DNA from: Mucilaginibacter sp. JRF
GTDB taxonomy: Bacteria; Bacteroidota; Bacteroidia; Sphingobacteriales; Sphingobacteriaceae
Assembly: GCF_015223065.1 (NCBI RefSeq)
Contig: NZ_JADFBY010000001.1
Coordinates: 496,001-560,000, forward strand
Direction: 5' to 3'
DNA length: 64,000 nucleotides
In this document: positions 18,398 through 27,331 of the stretch, one piece after another
How positions within the stretch are numbered: the first letter of the stretch is position 1
Layout: each line of letters opens with the position of its first letter
Notes under the pieces: model-generated
The model's database searches: none
What the model saw: only the letters and a program-made list of their open reading frames with translations
What the model was told of the DNA's origin: nothing
Translations under genes and position numbers: made by a program

Positions 18398-21325
18398 TTA
18401 ATAGCTATTTACCTGCTTTGGAGGGAAACCAAAATGGCGCGAAAAGCTCGCCGAGAAACTTGTAGGGCTGCTAAAGCCTACCATATACGCTACCTCAGCA
18501 ATGGTAGCCGCGCGGCGCATCAGTAATTCATGAGCGTATTGTAGTCTTACGGTACGTATCAGCTCGCCGGGAGCCTGGCCTATCAGGTCTTTTAATTTAC
18601 GGCTCAGTTGTGTGCGACTTAACCCAATGTCGGTAGCCAGTTGGTCTGCTGTGTATCCTTCCTCGTTCATGTGCGCCTCAACGGCTTTACGCACCTTTGT
18701 TATAAAAGCCTGTTCAATAGATGGGAGTCCGGTAGTATCCTTAAACCAAAGATCGCGCTGACTGTAATGCAGGCGCAGTTGCTCACGCATATTGATCAGG
18801 TTTTTGATAAGTGCCAATAGTTCCCGCTCATCAAAGGGCTTACCCAAGTAGGCATCAGCACCATGATCAATACCCCGCAGCCTGCTGTCGATACCGCTTT
18901 TTGCTGTAAGGATGATGATGGGGATATGGCTGGTTTTTTCGTTATTCTTTAAAGTGCTGCATACCTCGTAACCGCTTACCTTGGGCATCATCAGGTCGGA
19001 TATAATAAGGTTCGGGATCTCAGATAGAGCCATGTTGATACCTTCCTCACCATCAGCGGCGGTAATAAGCCGGTAATTGGAGGAAAGCGATTGCCGGATA
19101 AAATCTCTCAATTCCTTATTATCCTCAATAAGCAAAAGCAGGGGGCTGCTTCCGTTGGCGATAAGTGCTGTATCATATACAAGCTCTGTAGAGATATCTT
19201 CACTTTCAATTTTCTCTGTAGTGCTATTTGCTATGCTGGCTAACTCACATGGCAACTTTATGCGCATACGGGTGTACACGCCTTCAACACTTTCGGGTAT
19301 TATCTCGCCACCTAAAAGGTCGATCAGTTCTTTCGTTAGTGATAAACCGATACCCGTACCTTCAGCAGATCGGGTATCTGAAGGGTCGGCCTGGTAAAAC
19401 CGACTGAAAACAAAAGGTAGCTTATCGGCTGGTATCCCTTTACCCGTGTCAGTTATCGTGATGCTAAGCAAATTGTCTGCTTCACGAAGTTTCAAGCTCA
19501 GTTCGATGCTTCCCTCATTAGTAAATTTAAAGGCGTTGGATAGTATGTTGAGCAGTATCTTATTCAATTTATCCTGATCTGTCATTACCCATAACGATTC
19601 TGCATCCGTACTAAACTTTAGGCTTATGTTCTTCCCGGCTGCAAGCGGTTCAAAAGAGAACAGATCTCGTTTGGCGAGTTCTACCACATCAACAGGCGCA
19701 AGGTCAACCGTCATTACATTATTCTCGAGCTTGCTCAGGTCAAGCAATTGGTTAATGAGTTGCAGTAAACGTTCGGCATTGTTGAGGATGAGTTGCAGGT
19801 TGCGGGTATCGTCTGATCCCGGCACTTCCAGCGATTGCCTTGCCGGGTTGATGATCAGCGTAAGGGGAGTCCTAAATTCGTGCGTAATGTTGGCAAAAAA
19901 TCTGGACTTAGCGGCATCAAGGTCTTTAAGTTTGATGGCTTGCTCCTGTAACTCCGCGGTACGCTGCTGAACCAGCAACTCTAATCGTCGTGCTTCGGTG
20001 GCTATCAGTTCCCTTTTTTCGCTCTCGCGGGCCATGGCTTCGGCCGATAGGGTTTCCACCTCACGCAGCTTACCGGCAAGGCGTTGGTTGGTAGTGGCAA
20101 AATCAAGCGCGAGGTAGAGCGATAAACAAAGTGGTAATATCAGTGAGCCGGCACCCATAACAAACAGGCGTATGTTATTGTATTGAGCTTGCCATAACGA
20201 AAACACATCGCCCCAGGCAAAAAAGTAAATGAGTGTAATGGCGATAACCCCGATACCGATAAGCCAGGCGCCTTTTTGCTTTCGGCGGATAACCTGCGCG
20301 GCCGACCAAAGCCCGTCCGTAATACAAATAAGGTAGATAAGGGAAAAATAGTCACTTTGGATGCCTGAGCGGTAAACCCAGAATTGTAAAGAATACTTGA
20401 TAAGATACGTCAGCGCGATAACGCTCAAAATAGCCCCTCGCCATTTGGGCACGGTTTTATAATTAAAAACATACAGCAACATCACCGCACCCCACATGAT
20501 GGCCACCTTGAACGCGGCGGTCAAAAAATCAGTGAGATACTGTATTTCGGGATAGGGGGTTAGGTAAAAGTGGTATATGGCAAAATTATTAATGCCTATC
20601 ACCATTACAAAAAACGAGTAATAAGCATTAAGCTTTTGCCGTGGATAGAACAAAAAGTAGAGAAAATGCAGCAGGCCGAGTATCAGTTGGGCAGCGCCAA
20701 ACATGGGTAAATAGCCGATCAATACCTTTGCATGGGCCATCCGCTTAGCCCTTTGTTCATATTGGCCAACAGATACCTGGAAGCCATAAAAATCAGCATA
20801 AACCCCAAAAAAGTTTGAATACCGTAAACTGAGCAGATGGGGGCGGGTATCAGCAAACCAAACAGGTATAACTTCCCTTGGGGCACGTATGGCCTGCATG
20901 GTTGTTGCCGAATTGCCAACCGTGCCATAGCCACCTATGGGTTTACCATCCATATACAACTCCGACGCTCCATCGTGATTAATAGATATGTATAGTTTTT
21001 TGTTGACCAAAGTGGTATCAACCCTAAACCATAAACCAAACCAGCCCATGCCTGTCCAGCCTTTTGGCGCATCTGTATTACCGAAAAAGGTTGGGTAAAC
21101 CGGCCTCCAGCCAACCAAAGTGTTAAAAGGCGCCCGGTCACCGGGAAGTTCTCCGGCGTGAAACAACCATGCCGAATCTAAAAAAAGCTGGTTTAACTTA
21201 CCAAAGGTGCTCACCTTAACAACCTGCTGATGCTGCGCAGTTGCCTTGCCTATTGATAAATGCATAGCCACGCAACTTAAATATAACCAGCAGCATCGGG
21301 TAAGGCGGCGTAAAATGTTATTCAT
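18398..21325 (-). CDS. 7TM hybrid histidine kinase / response regulator with AraC output
   Basis: A one-protein two-component system of 975 residues from the ATG at 21325; an upstream ATG at 21361 would add 12 residues before a good signal peptide. It has a signal (ending ATAQ), a periplasmic beta-sandwich (about 35-190) with the carbohydrate-binding-like YISINHDGASELYMDGK, seven predicted helices (about 200-410) as in 7TMR-DISM sensors, and a coiled coil (about 410-480). The kinase follows with His482 in ANITHEFRTPL and the ATPase boxes NILSNAFKFT, DTGKGIP and GTGIGLSL. A receiver carries Asp777 in LIISDLMMP, and an AraC HTH ends the protein (ATIAEVAYMVGFSSPTSFS). Classical PUL-type hybrid sensors have Reg_prop/YYY propellers; here a 7TM sensor replaces them. 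No PUL adjoins it directly, so the target is unknown. Confidence 0.9.
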   Translation of the reverse strand: MNNILRRLTRCCWLYLSCVAMHLSIGKATAQHQQVVKVSTFGKLNQLFLDSAWLFHAGELPGDRAPFNTLVGWRPVYPTFFGNTDAPKGWTGMGWFGLWFRVDTTLVNKKLYISINHDGASELYMDGKPIGGYGTVGNSATTMQAIRAPREVIPVWFADTRPHLLSLRYSNFFGVYADFYGFQVSVGQYEQRAKRMAHAKVLIGYLPMFGAAQLILGLLHFLYFLFYPRQKLNAYYSFFVMVIGINNFAIYHFYLTPYPEIQYLTDFLTAAFKVAIMWGAVMLLYVFNYKTVPKWRGAILSVIALTYLIKYSLQFWVYRSGIQSDYFSLIYLICITDGLWSAAQVIRRKQKGAWLIGIGVIAITLIYFFAWGDVFSLWQAQYNNIRLFVMGAGSLILPLCLSLYLALDFATTNQRLAGKLREVETLSAEAMARESEKRELIATEARRLELLVQQRTAELQEQAIKLKDLDAAKSRFFANITHEFRTPLTLIINPARQSLEVPGSDDTRNLQLILNNAERLLQLINQLLDLSKLENNVMTVDLAPVDVVELAKRDLFSFEPLAAGKNISLKFSTDAESLWVMTDQDKLNKILLNILSNAFKFTNEGSIELSLKLREADNLLSITITDTGKGIPADKLPFVFSRFYQADPSDTRSAEGTGIGLSLTKELIDLLGGEIIPESVEGVYTRMRIKLPCELASIANSTTEKIESEDISTELVYDTALIANGSSPLLLLIEDNKELRDFIRQSLSSNYRLITAADGEEGINMALSEIPNLIISDLMMPKVSGYEVCSTLKNNEKTSHIPIIILTAKSGIDSRLRGIDHGADAYLGKPFDERELLALIKNLINMREQLRLHYSQRDLWFKDTTGLPSIEQAFITKVRKAVEAHMNEEGYTADQLATDIGLSRTQLSRKLKDLIGQAPGELIRTVRLQYAHELLMRRAATIAEVAYMVGFSSPTSFSASFSRHFGFPPKQVNSY

Positions 21326-21366
21326 CGTTAGTAGATTGTACCTGAGTGTATTATCAGCCACTAATT

Positions 21367-21374
21367 CAAATTTA
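21367..21374 (-). promoter_or_regulatory. Possible -7 box of the hybrid kinase gene
   Basis: Minus-strand TAAATTTG matches TAnnTTTG. A start site about 7 bases downstream would fall near 21360, which would exclude the upstream ATG at 21361 and support the start at 21325. No -33 TTTG is seen. Confidence 0.3.
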
Positions 21375-21534
21375 ACGATTGGTGGGCGTATATGGTTATG
21401 TTGATAAGTACAAGTTTTTTAAAAGTGTGATATGAAAAGTTAGCGAATGTTATAAAATTGATGGCTTCAGATTGATTGTGTAGAACAGAATCAATTACCT
21501 TTATTAAGTAAAGCTTCTTATAATATCTACACTG

Positions 21535-22020
21535 ATGACGAAAAGGATTGTATTGCTGTTTGCACTGCTTTTTATTGTTGAATATACTTATGCCCAAACA
21601 GCTAAATCAAATAATATCAGATTGCACGTATTGCGATTGAATAAGATAGGCAAAACCTATACACTAAATACAGAAGATTCAACTGTTACCGAGTTGCGAT
21701 ATCTTGGTAAAATAAGTACGTCTAAAGGCAAAACTTATAAAATACTTACTTCAGTTTGGATTTGGGGAATATCTCACAGAGCTACAAACCGCATATTAGT
21801 GTATACAGCTAACAACCGTTATGTAGGTAACTACTATTTGACATTAAGTACTGATTTACCAGATTGTATAATGGATAATAAATTGGTTTTTCGGAATAAA
21901 GAGCCTGATTGCGATAGTAGGCTAACTACATATCTTGACTTTAATAATGATATACCAAAGAAGTTTTTTCGTAAATGCCGAGGCGAGAGAGGAGATATTT
22001 ATACTTTTTCAAAAGATTGA
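21535..22020 (+). CDS. Secreted protein of unknown function
   Basis: I do not recognise this 161-residue protein. A signal peptide is clear (MTKRIVLLFALLF..., ending TYAQ at about residue 21). The rest looks like an all-beta periplasmic or surface protein: alternating strands such as IRLHVLRLNKIGKTYTL, and two Cys (CIMDN and PDCDS) plus a third near FFRKCRG that could form a disulphide. Base composition is visibly more AT-rich than its neighbours, which suggests recent acquisition. It is divergent from the hybrid kinase and is followed by a non-functional-looking coding fragment (22029-22151). No operon partner is seen. Confidence 0.6.
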   Translation: MTKRIVLLFALLFIVEYTYAQTAKSNNIRLHVLRLNKIGKTYTLNTEDSTVTELRYLGKISTSKGKTYKILTSVWIWGISHRATNRILVYTANNRYVGNYYLTLSTDLPDCIMDNKLVFRNKEPDCDSRLTTYLDFNNDIPKKFFRKCRGERGDIYTFSKD

Positions 22021-22028
22021 TTTGTTAA

Positions 22029-22151
22029 CTTGGAGAAACTACCATTGATATTCATAATATAACAGATTGTAGTCAAGAGGTATTCATTAATTCTCCTAAA
22101 TTAAGTGTTTCTTCAAATTTTATTGATGTTGATTTTAGCGCCAAGGCTTGA
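22029..22151 (+). pseudogene. Possible remnant of a coding region without a start
   Basis: Forty codons are open in one frame, with protein-like content (GETTIDIHN, INSPKLSVSSNFIDVDFS), directly after an in-frame TAA at 22026 and without any start codon. It may be the tail of a deleted gene, or the original C-terminal part of a protein near the upstream AT-rich gene. I cannot name a family, and chance is possible at this length. Confidence 0.25.
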
Positions 22152-22182
22152 GCAAAACCGTGGATATTGATAGATTAGGGGC

Positions 22183-23217
22183 ATGATCAGAAAAAGGAAT
22201 TGGTTAACCGCTATTGTAGTTATAGCAAGCATTCAGGGTGTAACAGCCCAGTCAGGATGGAAAAAAATAAAAGAGGAACTGGTATACAATAATGCCCCCT
22301 TTAAGCAATGCCATGCATCAACCATGGTTGAAACTAAAACAGGAGAGCTTTTGCTATCTTGTTTCGGCGGATCGCAGGAGGGGAAGAACGATGTGGTGAT
22401 ATGGCTATCCAGCCTAAAAGACCTTAAAGTACAACCCGTGCAGGTTGCCGATGGTATTGTGAACGATACCCTGCGCCACCCGGCCTGGAACCCGGTGCTG
22501 TTTCAAACCAAAAAGGGAACGCTGTACCTGTTTTACAAAGTTGGACCTAACCCGCGCCAGTGGTGGGGAATGGTAAAAACCTCGGCCGACGATGGCAAAA
22601 CCTGGTCGGCAGGTAAAAGGCTTCCTGAAGGTGTTTTGGGGCCGATCAAGAACAAGCCCGTTCAACTGGCTGATGGCACCATACTGGCACCATCGAGCGT
22701 TGAAGAAACCGAAAACCGCTGGAAAGCCTTTGTTGAACGCTCGGTTGATGACGGGCAAACCTGGACCGTTGTGCCTGTTGATACCAGCGGTAAATTTGAT
22801 GTGATACAGCCAAGTGTGCTACAATTTAAAAACGGTAAACTCGAAGTATTATGCCGAAGCAAGCAAGGCAATGTGATACAATCATGGTCGGCAGATGGGG
22901 GTAAAACCTGGGGTAAGCTATCACGCACAAATTTGCTTAATCCAAACTCGGGCACTGATGCCGTAACGTTAAAAAGCGGCGAGCAATTGATAGTTTACAA
23001 CCCTGATGTGCCCGGTAAAGATTGGTTTAACGGCAGGGGTAAGCTGCGTGTAGCCAGTTCGTACGATGGTAAGGTTTGGAAGGATGTTGCAGTGCTTGAA
23101 GATGGCGATAAGGAAGAATTTAGCTACCCGGCCATAATACAAACCCGTAACGGCGATGTGCATATTACCTACACTTATGATCGTAAAAATGTTAAGCACG
23201 TGGTGTTGCGTAAGTAA
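22183..23217 (+). CDS. Secreted sialidase-like (BNR/Asp-box) six-bladed propeller protein
   Basis: A 344-residue protein with a signal peptide (residues 1-22, ending VTAQ). Asp-box repeats SADDGKTW (about 131), SVDDGQTW (about 187) and SADGGKTW (about 235), plus a degenerate fourth SYDGKVW, mark it as a sialidase-fold beta-propeller of the BNR type. The segment RHPAWNPVLFQ and the MVETKTGELLLSCFGG start are typical of the exo-sialidase-like family in Bacteroidota. Members annotated this way often are not true sialidases, and I cannot place a complete Arg triad. It is a lone gene, convergent with the GH76 gene of PUL 2, and may act on side chains of the same polysaccharide. Confidence 0.8.
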   Translation: MIRKRNWLTAIVVIASIQGVTAQSGWKKIKEELVYNNAPFKQCHASTMVETKTGELLLSCFGGSQEGKNDVVIWLSSLKDLKVQPVQVADGIVNDTLRHPAWNPVLFQTKKGTLYLFYKVGPNPRQWWGMVKTSADDGKTWSAGKRLPEGVLGPIKNKPVQLADGTILAPSSVEETENRWKAFVERSVDDGQTWTVVPVDTSGKFDVIQPSVLQFKNGKLEVLCRSKQGNVIQSWSADGGKTWGKLSRTNLLNPNSGTDAVTLKSGEQLIVYNPDVPGKDWFNGRGKLRVASSYDGKVWKDVAVLEDGDKEEFSYPAIIQTRNGDVHITYTYDRKNVKHVVLRK

Positions 23218-23235
23218 ATGCTAAGTTGAGTAAAT

Positions 23236-23289
23236 CAACCATAACTAATAAGGGCAGCCGTTTTCGACTGCCCTTATTAGTTATGGTTG
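23236..23289. terminator. Long bidirectional terminator between the BNR gene and PUL 2
   Basis: Two perfectly complementary 22-base arms (23236-23257 and 23268-23289) flank a ten-base loop. It lies between two convergent genes, 18 bases from one stop and 8 from the other. Confidence 0.7.
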
Positions 23290-23297
23290 ATAGCCTG

Positions 23298-24458
23298 TTA
23301 AAACAGGTTAGCTTCATTCAAGGTGGCTGCTGCTTCAATAAGCATCATGCCGCTTAGCTGTGTGCTCAGATCTGTTGTACCCGATGGCTTTCTGTTCCAA
23401 TCAGGGCTGATAGTATGTGCGGGTCTTGCAATACCATTGGTATACAACGTTTCAGCATTAAACTTCAGGAATTTCACCAGCTCGTTCCTGTCAATTGCTG
23501 CTACGGCTTCCTCCTGCGCTAACAGGGTAAAGTATCTGATCAGGATGCCTTTAAACAAACCTCCGTCACCCTGGCCTTCGCCTTTTAGTATACCGCCGGG
23601 GGTTATATCGCCGCTGGCCAATGCCGCTTTTGCGGTGCGTACCGCATCATTTAAGTAAGCAGCATCATTGGTAGCGTGATATAATTCAAGCGCCGCGCCA
23701 ACAAAAATGCCCTGATTATAGGTGTACAAATTCTTGCTGATCTGGCCATCGCCATTACCGTTTATACCATCCCAAACTATGCCGGTTGATGGATCAACCA
23801 ATGTGCCCTTTAGCCAGGTATACAGTGTTTTAGCCAGCTCCAGATCGGCCGCGTTATTATTCACACGTGAAAGCCTTGCCGCGAATATAATTGCCGGCGC
23901 GTTGGCCGGTGTGTTTTTATAATCGAGCTGACTTTTACGCCATGCAATACCGCCACCCTGATTATTGTTCAACCCGGTTTTTATATCGGTCCACAACGCG
24001 TTGGCGGCATTTAGGTAATCAGCATCATCAGTGGCCTGATAGGCACGCAGGGTTGATAATGCCAGCCATTCCATATCATCATAATACTCGTTAAAAAGAC
24101 TGTTACCGTTGGTTTGGATCATACCATTCAGTTGCGATTTCATGCGCTGTATGTAAACCTCATTGTCGGTACGCTGATAGCCATCTACCAATACATCGAG
24201 CACATGAGCATTGCGCCAATAGTGAAATGTTGCATTGCCGGCATCATCCTGCACAAAATACCGGCCGTTTGCAGCCAGGAATGTGTTATACAGTTTTTCC
24301 TGCAAGGTATCAGCCGTTAATGCCCAGTTATAAGTTATTGCCGGGCGTTGGTTATCGGCACCATACAGCGGGAACGCCTTATCCTTACAAGCGGGCAATG
24401 ACAATGATACCACGGCTGCCGCCGCTATTTTTACTATGATCAGTTTATTCAGTTTCAT
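23298..24458 (-). CDS. GH76 alpha-1,6-mannanase-like lipoprotein (PUL 2)
   Basis: GH76 enzymes hydrolyse the alpha-1,6-mannan backbone of yeast and fungal cell-wall mannan. The 386-residue protein is a lipoprotein (lipobox LPAC, Cys24) followed by an (alpha/alpha)6 barrel. The catalytic pair of adjacent Asp is in YYDDMEWLAL (Asp127-Asp128). Also typical are YWRNAHVLDVLVDGYQRT, NLYTYNQGIFVGAALELYHAT and GILKGEGQGDGGLFKGILIRY. It is the last gene of PUL 2, separated from susE by a hairpin. A lipoprotein anchor without obvious binding modules fits a surface or periplasmic endo-acting enzyme that feeds the SusCD pair. This is the main evidence that PUL 2 targets alpha-mannan. Confidence 0.9.
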   Translation of the reverse strand: MKLNKLIIVKIAAAAVVSLSLPACKDKAFPLYGADNQRPAITYNWALTADTLQEKLYNTFLAANGRYFVQDDAGNATFHYWRNAHVLDVLVDGYQRTDNEVYIQRMKSQLNGMIQTNGNSLFNEYYDDMEWLALSTLRAYQATDDADYLNAANALWTDIKTGLNNNQGGGIAWRKSQLDYKNTPANAPAIIFAARLSRVNNNAADLELAKTLYTWLKGTLVDPSTGIVWDGINGNGDGQISKNLYTYNQGIFVGAALELYHATNDAAYLNDAVRTAKAALASGDITPGGILKGEGQGDGGLFKGILIRYFTLLAQEEAVAAIDRNELVKFLKFNAETLYTNGIARPAHTISPDWNRKPSGTTDLSTQLSGMMLIEAAATLNEANLF

Positions 24459-24473
24459 AAAGTATCTTAATTA

Positions 24474-24508
24474 ATGGATGCCGGATCAGTTACGACCCGG
24501 GCATCCAT
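24474..24508 (-). other. Intercistronic hairpin between susE and GH76
   Basis: ATGGATGCC and GGCATCCAT form a nine-base stem across a 17-base loop, with no T-run on either side. It lies in the 66-base susE-GH76 gap and may set relative transcript levels rather than terminate. Confidence 0.35.
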
Positions 24509-24524
24509 AGTTGATAGATCGAGG

Positions 24525-25655
24525 TTATTTTACAGTTACTGAATGGGTATAGGTAGCACCGCTAAAATCAATCTTGATATCCACATTGTGATTATCAGCG
24601 CCGGTTATGAATTTAAAGGCATAATCAAACTGTGAATTATCAACCGCTACCACATCATAATATGATGCAGGGCTCGAAGCATCGGGCCTGTTATTATCAC
24701 GGTTTTTGCTGCCAAAATATTCAATACCTTGTTCGCCTGCGGTGTTTTTCACGGTGAAGCGGAACTTATAACGCTCGTCGCGGCCCCAGGTTTCCTGCCT
24801 GAAAACGATAGGCTTATCGTTAGCTAACCAGGTACCGTTACCCGCGTAAGGCAGATCAAACAATACTTTACCTTCCGGAGAGAACCATAAGCCAACTGAA
24901 GATATTTCGGTTACTTCAACCGCTGTGGTGCTAAAGTTTAGTTTAATACGCACAACCCTTTCGCCGGTGTTAGTGGTTGAGCCATCCTCAACCAGTTTGT
25001 TAGCTGCATCTAACGAGAATACCTTTGGCGTGCCGCTGTTACGCTCAGCAAATTGGAAATTACCATCTTTAAGTTTGGTGTAGATCACAAACTCGCCGTT
25101 ACCCGCGCTCTTAAAGTGCATGGCCTTGCTCAAGTCTTCACCACCTTCGGTAGCGCTACCGGTAATATACAGGTCGGCAGGTATTTCGGTAAAGCCTTTA
25201 GGGCGTTCAACCTCTAACGTGTGCGATACCGTTGGCACTTTAACATTAATGCCTTTTGATGCTAATACGGTCCATTTTAATTTACCGGTTTGTTCGGGCT
25301 GAATGCCGGCCATGGCGGCAACCTTGTTCAGGTCGCCATAAGTTATGGTCAGGGTATTGTCCAATCCGTTACGGCCTGATACGGCGGTATATATCGGTTT
25401 ACTAAAATCACCGTCCTCTTTGGTAAAGGCAACCTCATAAGCTACAAAGCCATTATCCTCAGCCTTGGCTTGTTCCCACTCAAAAGTAACGGTGGCACTA
25501 CCCGGATCGAGCTTTAAGAATTTATTATCCTCGGGCAAATACAGGTTTTGTACGGCCGATACGTTGGTATGTTCAAGCGTTTTATCTTTTTTACAGCCTG
25601 AAAAAACAGTTGCTATAATGCCTGCAAGTACTATGCAGAATATATTTTTTTTCAT
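24525..25655 (-). CDS. SusE/SusF-type outer membrane glycan-binding lipoprotein
   Basis: A 376-residue lipoprotein (lipobox FSGC, Cys21). Residues about 30-150 form the SusE N-terminal domain: LYLPEDNKFLKLDP, VTFEWEQAKAEDNGFVAYEV and a TITYGDLNKVAA segment are typical. Two Ig/starch-binding-like modules follow, the first opening with LYITGSATEGGEDLSKAM and the second with VGLWFSPEGKVLFDLPYAG. SusE-type proteins sit on the cell surface and hold glycan or tune the size of oligosaccharides imported by SusCD. It lies between susD and GH76 in the order usual for small mannan PULs. Family assignment is good; ligand is inferred from GH76. Confidence 0.85.
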   Translation of the reverse strand: MKKNIFCIVLAGIIATVFSGCKKDKTLEHTNVSAVQNLYLPEDNKFLKLDPGSATVTFEWEQAKAEDNGFVAYEVAFTKEDGDFSKPIYTAVSGRNGLDNTLTITYGDLNKVAAMAGIQPEQTGKLKWTVLASKGINVKVPTVSHTLEVERPKGFTEIPADLYITGSATEGGEDLSKAMHFKSAGNGEFVIYTKLKDGNFQFAERNSGTPKVFSLDAANKLVEDGSTTNTGERVVRIKLNFSTTAVEVTEISSVGLWFSPEGKVLFDLPYAGNGTWLANDKPIVFRQETWGRDERYKFRFTVKNTAGEQGIEYFGSKNRDNNRPDASSPASYYDVVAVDNSQFDYAFKFITGADNHNVDIKIDFSGATYTHSVTVK

Positions 25656-25696
25656 GATGATCTGATCCTTTTAATTGAATTTCAAACTAAATAATG

Positions 25697-27319
25697 TTAC
25701 CAGCCCTGGTTTTGACCAAGGTTAGGATTAAGCGCGCGTTCATCCTGCGGAATAGGCCATAGGTAAGCCCTGCTGGCATCAAACCTGCGCTCGTTAGCAC
25801 GTATGTAACCATTATCAACATTGACAGGGCCAAATTTGGCACCATGTGCCCAGCCGTTCAGTACATTTTCGGCGGTCCGCCAGCGGCGTATGTCGAATAT
25901 GCGCAGGCCTTCCATAGCAAGCTCAACCCTACGTTCGTTACGTACAACGTTACGCTGGTTTGCTGATGGGTTGAAGTTGATAGCCGCGGCAGCGGTAAAA
26001 CCCGCACGTTGGCGCAGCGGCTTTATGGTTTGATCCCAAACGGAGGCATCCATCTGGTTAAGCTCCGTTTTGGCCTCGGCATACATTAAAAGCACATCGG
26101 CATAGCGTATCATGATCAGGTTAAGCGCCGCCTGGAAGTTGGTACGCGATTGCGGATCATAATATTTACGGGTGTAATAACCTGTGGGTGACGCGATACT
26201 GCCTGAACGATACTCATCAGGCGCGCTTTGATCAGGATCGGTGCCCGGTTTGGTATAGATCACCTTGGTGGTACCATCAGGCAATTTCCAGTTAAACTGA
26301 TTGTATACCACTGTATTGGTTAATCGAGGATCGCGGTTGGTATACGGGTCATTCTCATCATAACCCGAACCGGCATCGTTTATGGCGCTGCCATTCAGCA
26401 TCAGGTAGCTGTCAACAAGTTCCTGAGTAGGGGCAAGAGCATTAAGACGACCACCAACTGATAGGGGTGCCATATCATAAAAGGTTTGATATTCCCTGTC
26501 AATAGTTACGTAGCCTATATCATAAATAACCTCGTTGTTATACTCATTTTGAGGCAAAAACAATCCCTCGTAAGATGTGAACAGGCTGTACGTACCGTTG
26601 GCATTGCTGTTCATCAGCTTTTCGCATTCGGTAATTACATCGGCCCAACGGTTTTGGTACAATAATACACGGGCTTTTAAAGCAATGGCTGCGCCTTTGG
26701 TTAAACGTCCTTTATCAGCAGCCTGATAGGCGGTGTTCACCGGTAAAGCGGCGGCGCTCTCGTCAAGCTCCTTCAGGATGAATTCAATAACCTGATCTTT
26801 AGGTGTGCGGCTTACCGTCTTGGTTTCTTCAACCGTAGGATCTTTGCTGAAAAGGGGCACATCACCAAACCAGGTGGTAAGGTAAAAGTAATGCCATGCA
26901 CGCAGCACACGAGCCTCGGCCTTCATGCGGTTCTTGAGGTTTTCATCCATACCTTCAACGCGGTCAACATTCTCTAAAAAAATGTTGCTGGTTTTAATAC
27001 CTGTATAGTGATAGCCCCACTCGCTTTTAAGCCTCGGTAATGATGGATCATAAGTGCCGGCGGCTAATGAGGCTGCGCCATCGTTATCACCACGACCGTT
27101 AAAGGCATTGTCAGACAGGCCTTCGTTGTAAAAGAAAACACTGCTGTTAAATAATTGTGAATAGGCGGTATTTAATACGCTGTTGGCCTTGGCGGCGCTG
27201 GTCCAGTAATTCGCGTCGGTAAAATTATTGGTAGGCACCAGGTCAAGCTTTTTACATGCTGATAATACACTTACCAGTATGATCAAAAATGCTGTTTTTG
27301 TTAGTTGCGATCTTTTCAT
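25697..27319 (-). CDS. SusD/RagB-type glycan-binding lipoprotein (PUL 2)
   Basis: A 540-residue surface lipoprotein (MKRSQLTKTAF..., lipobox LSAC, Cys22). It shows the SusD-like N-terminal segment beginning NYWTSAAKANSVLNTAYSQL, the RMKAEARVLRAWHYFYLTTW helix, the RYADVLLMYAEAKTELNQMD segment and, near the C-terminus, ERRVELAMEGLRIFDIRRW with an NPNLGQNQGW ending. It is the lid partner of the SusC encoded 12 bases upstream and binds the glycan at the surface. Confidence 0.95.
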   Translation of the reverse strand: MKRSQLTKTAFLIILVSVLSACKKLDLVPTNNFTDANYWTSAAKANSVLNTAYSQLFNSSVFFYNEGLSDNAFNGRGDNDGAASLAAGTYDPSLPRLKSEWGYHYTGIKTSNIFLENVDRVEGMDENLKNRMKAEARVLRAWHYFYLTTWFGDVPLFSKDPTVEETKTVSRTPKDQVIEFILKELDESAAALPVNTAYQAADKGRLTKGAAIALKARVLLYQNRWADVITECEKLMNSNANGTYSLFTSYEGLFLPQNEYNNEVIYDIGYVTIDREYQTFYDMAPLSVGGRLNALAPTQELVDSYLMLNGSAINDAGSGYDENDPYTNRDPRLTNTVVYNQFNWKLPDGTTKVIYTKPGTDPDQSAPDEYRSGSIASPTGYYTRKYYDPQSRTNFQAALNLIMIRYADVLLMYAEAKTELNQMDASVWDQTIKPLRQRAGFTAAAAINFNPSANQRNVVRNERRVELAMEGLRIFDIRRWRTAENVLNGWAHGAKFGPVNVDNGYIRANERRFDASRAYLWPIPQDERALNPNLGQNQGW

Positions 27320-27331
27320 ATTGGTACTTTA

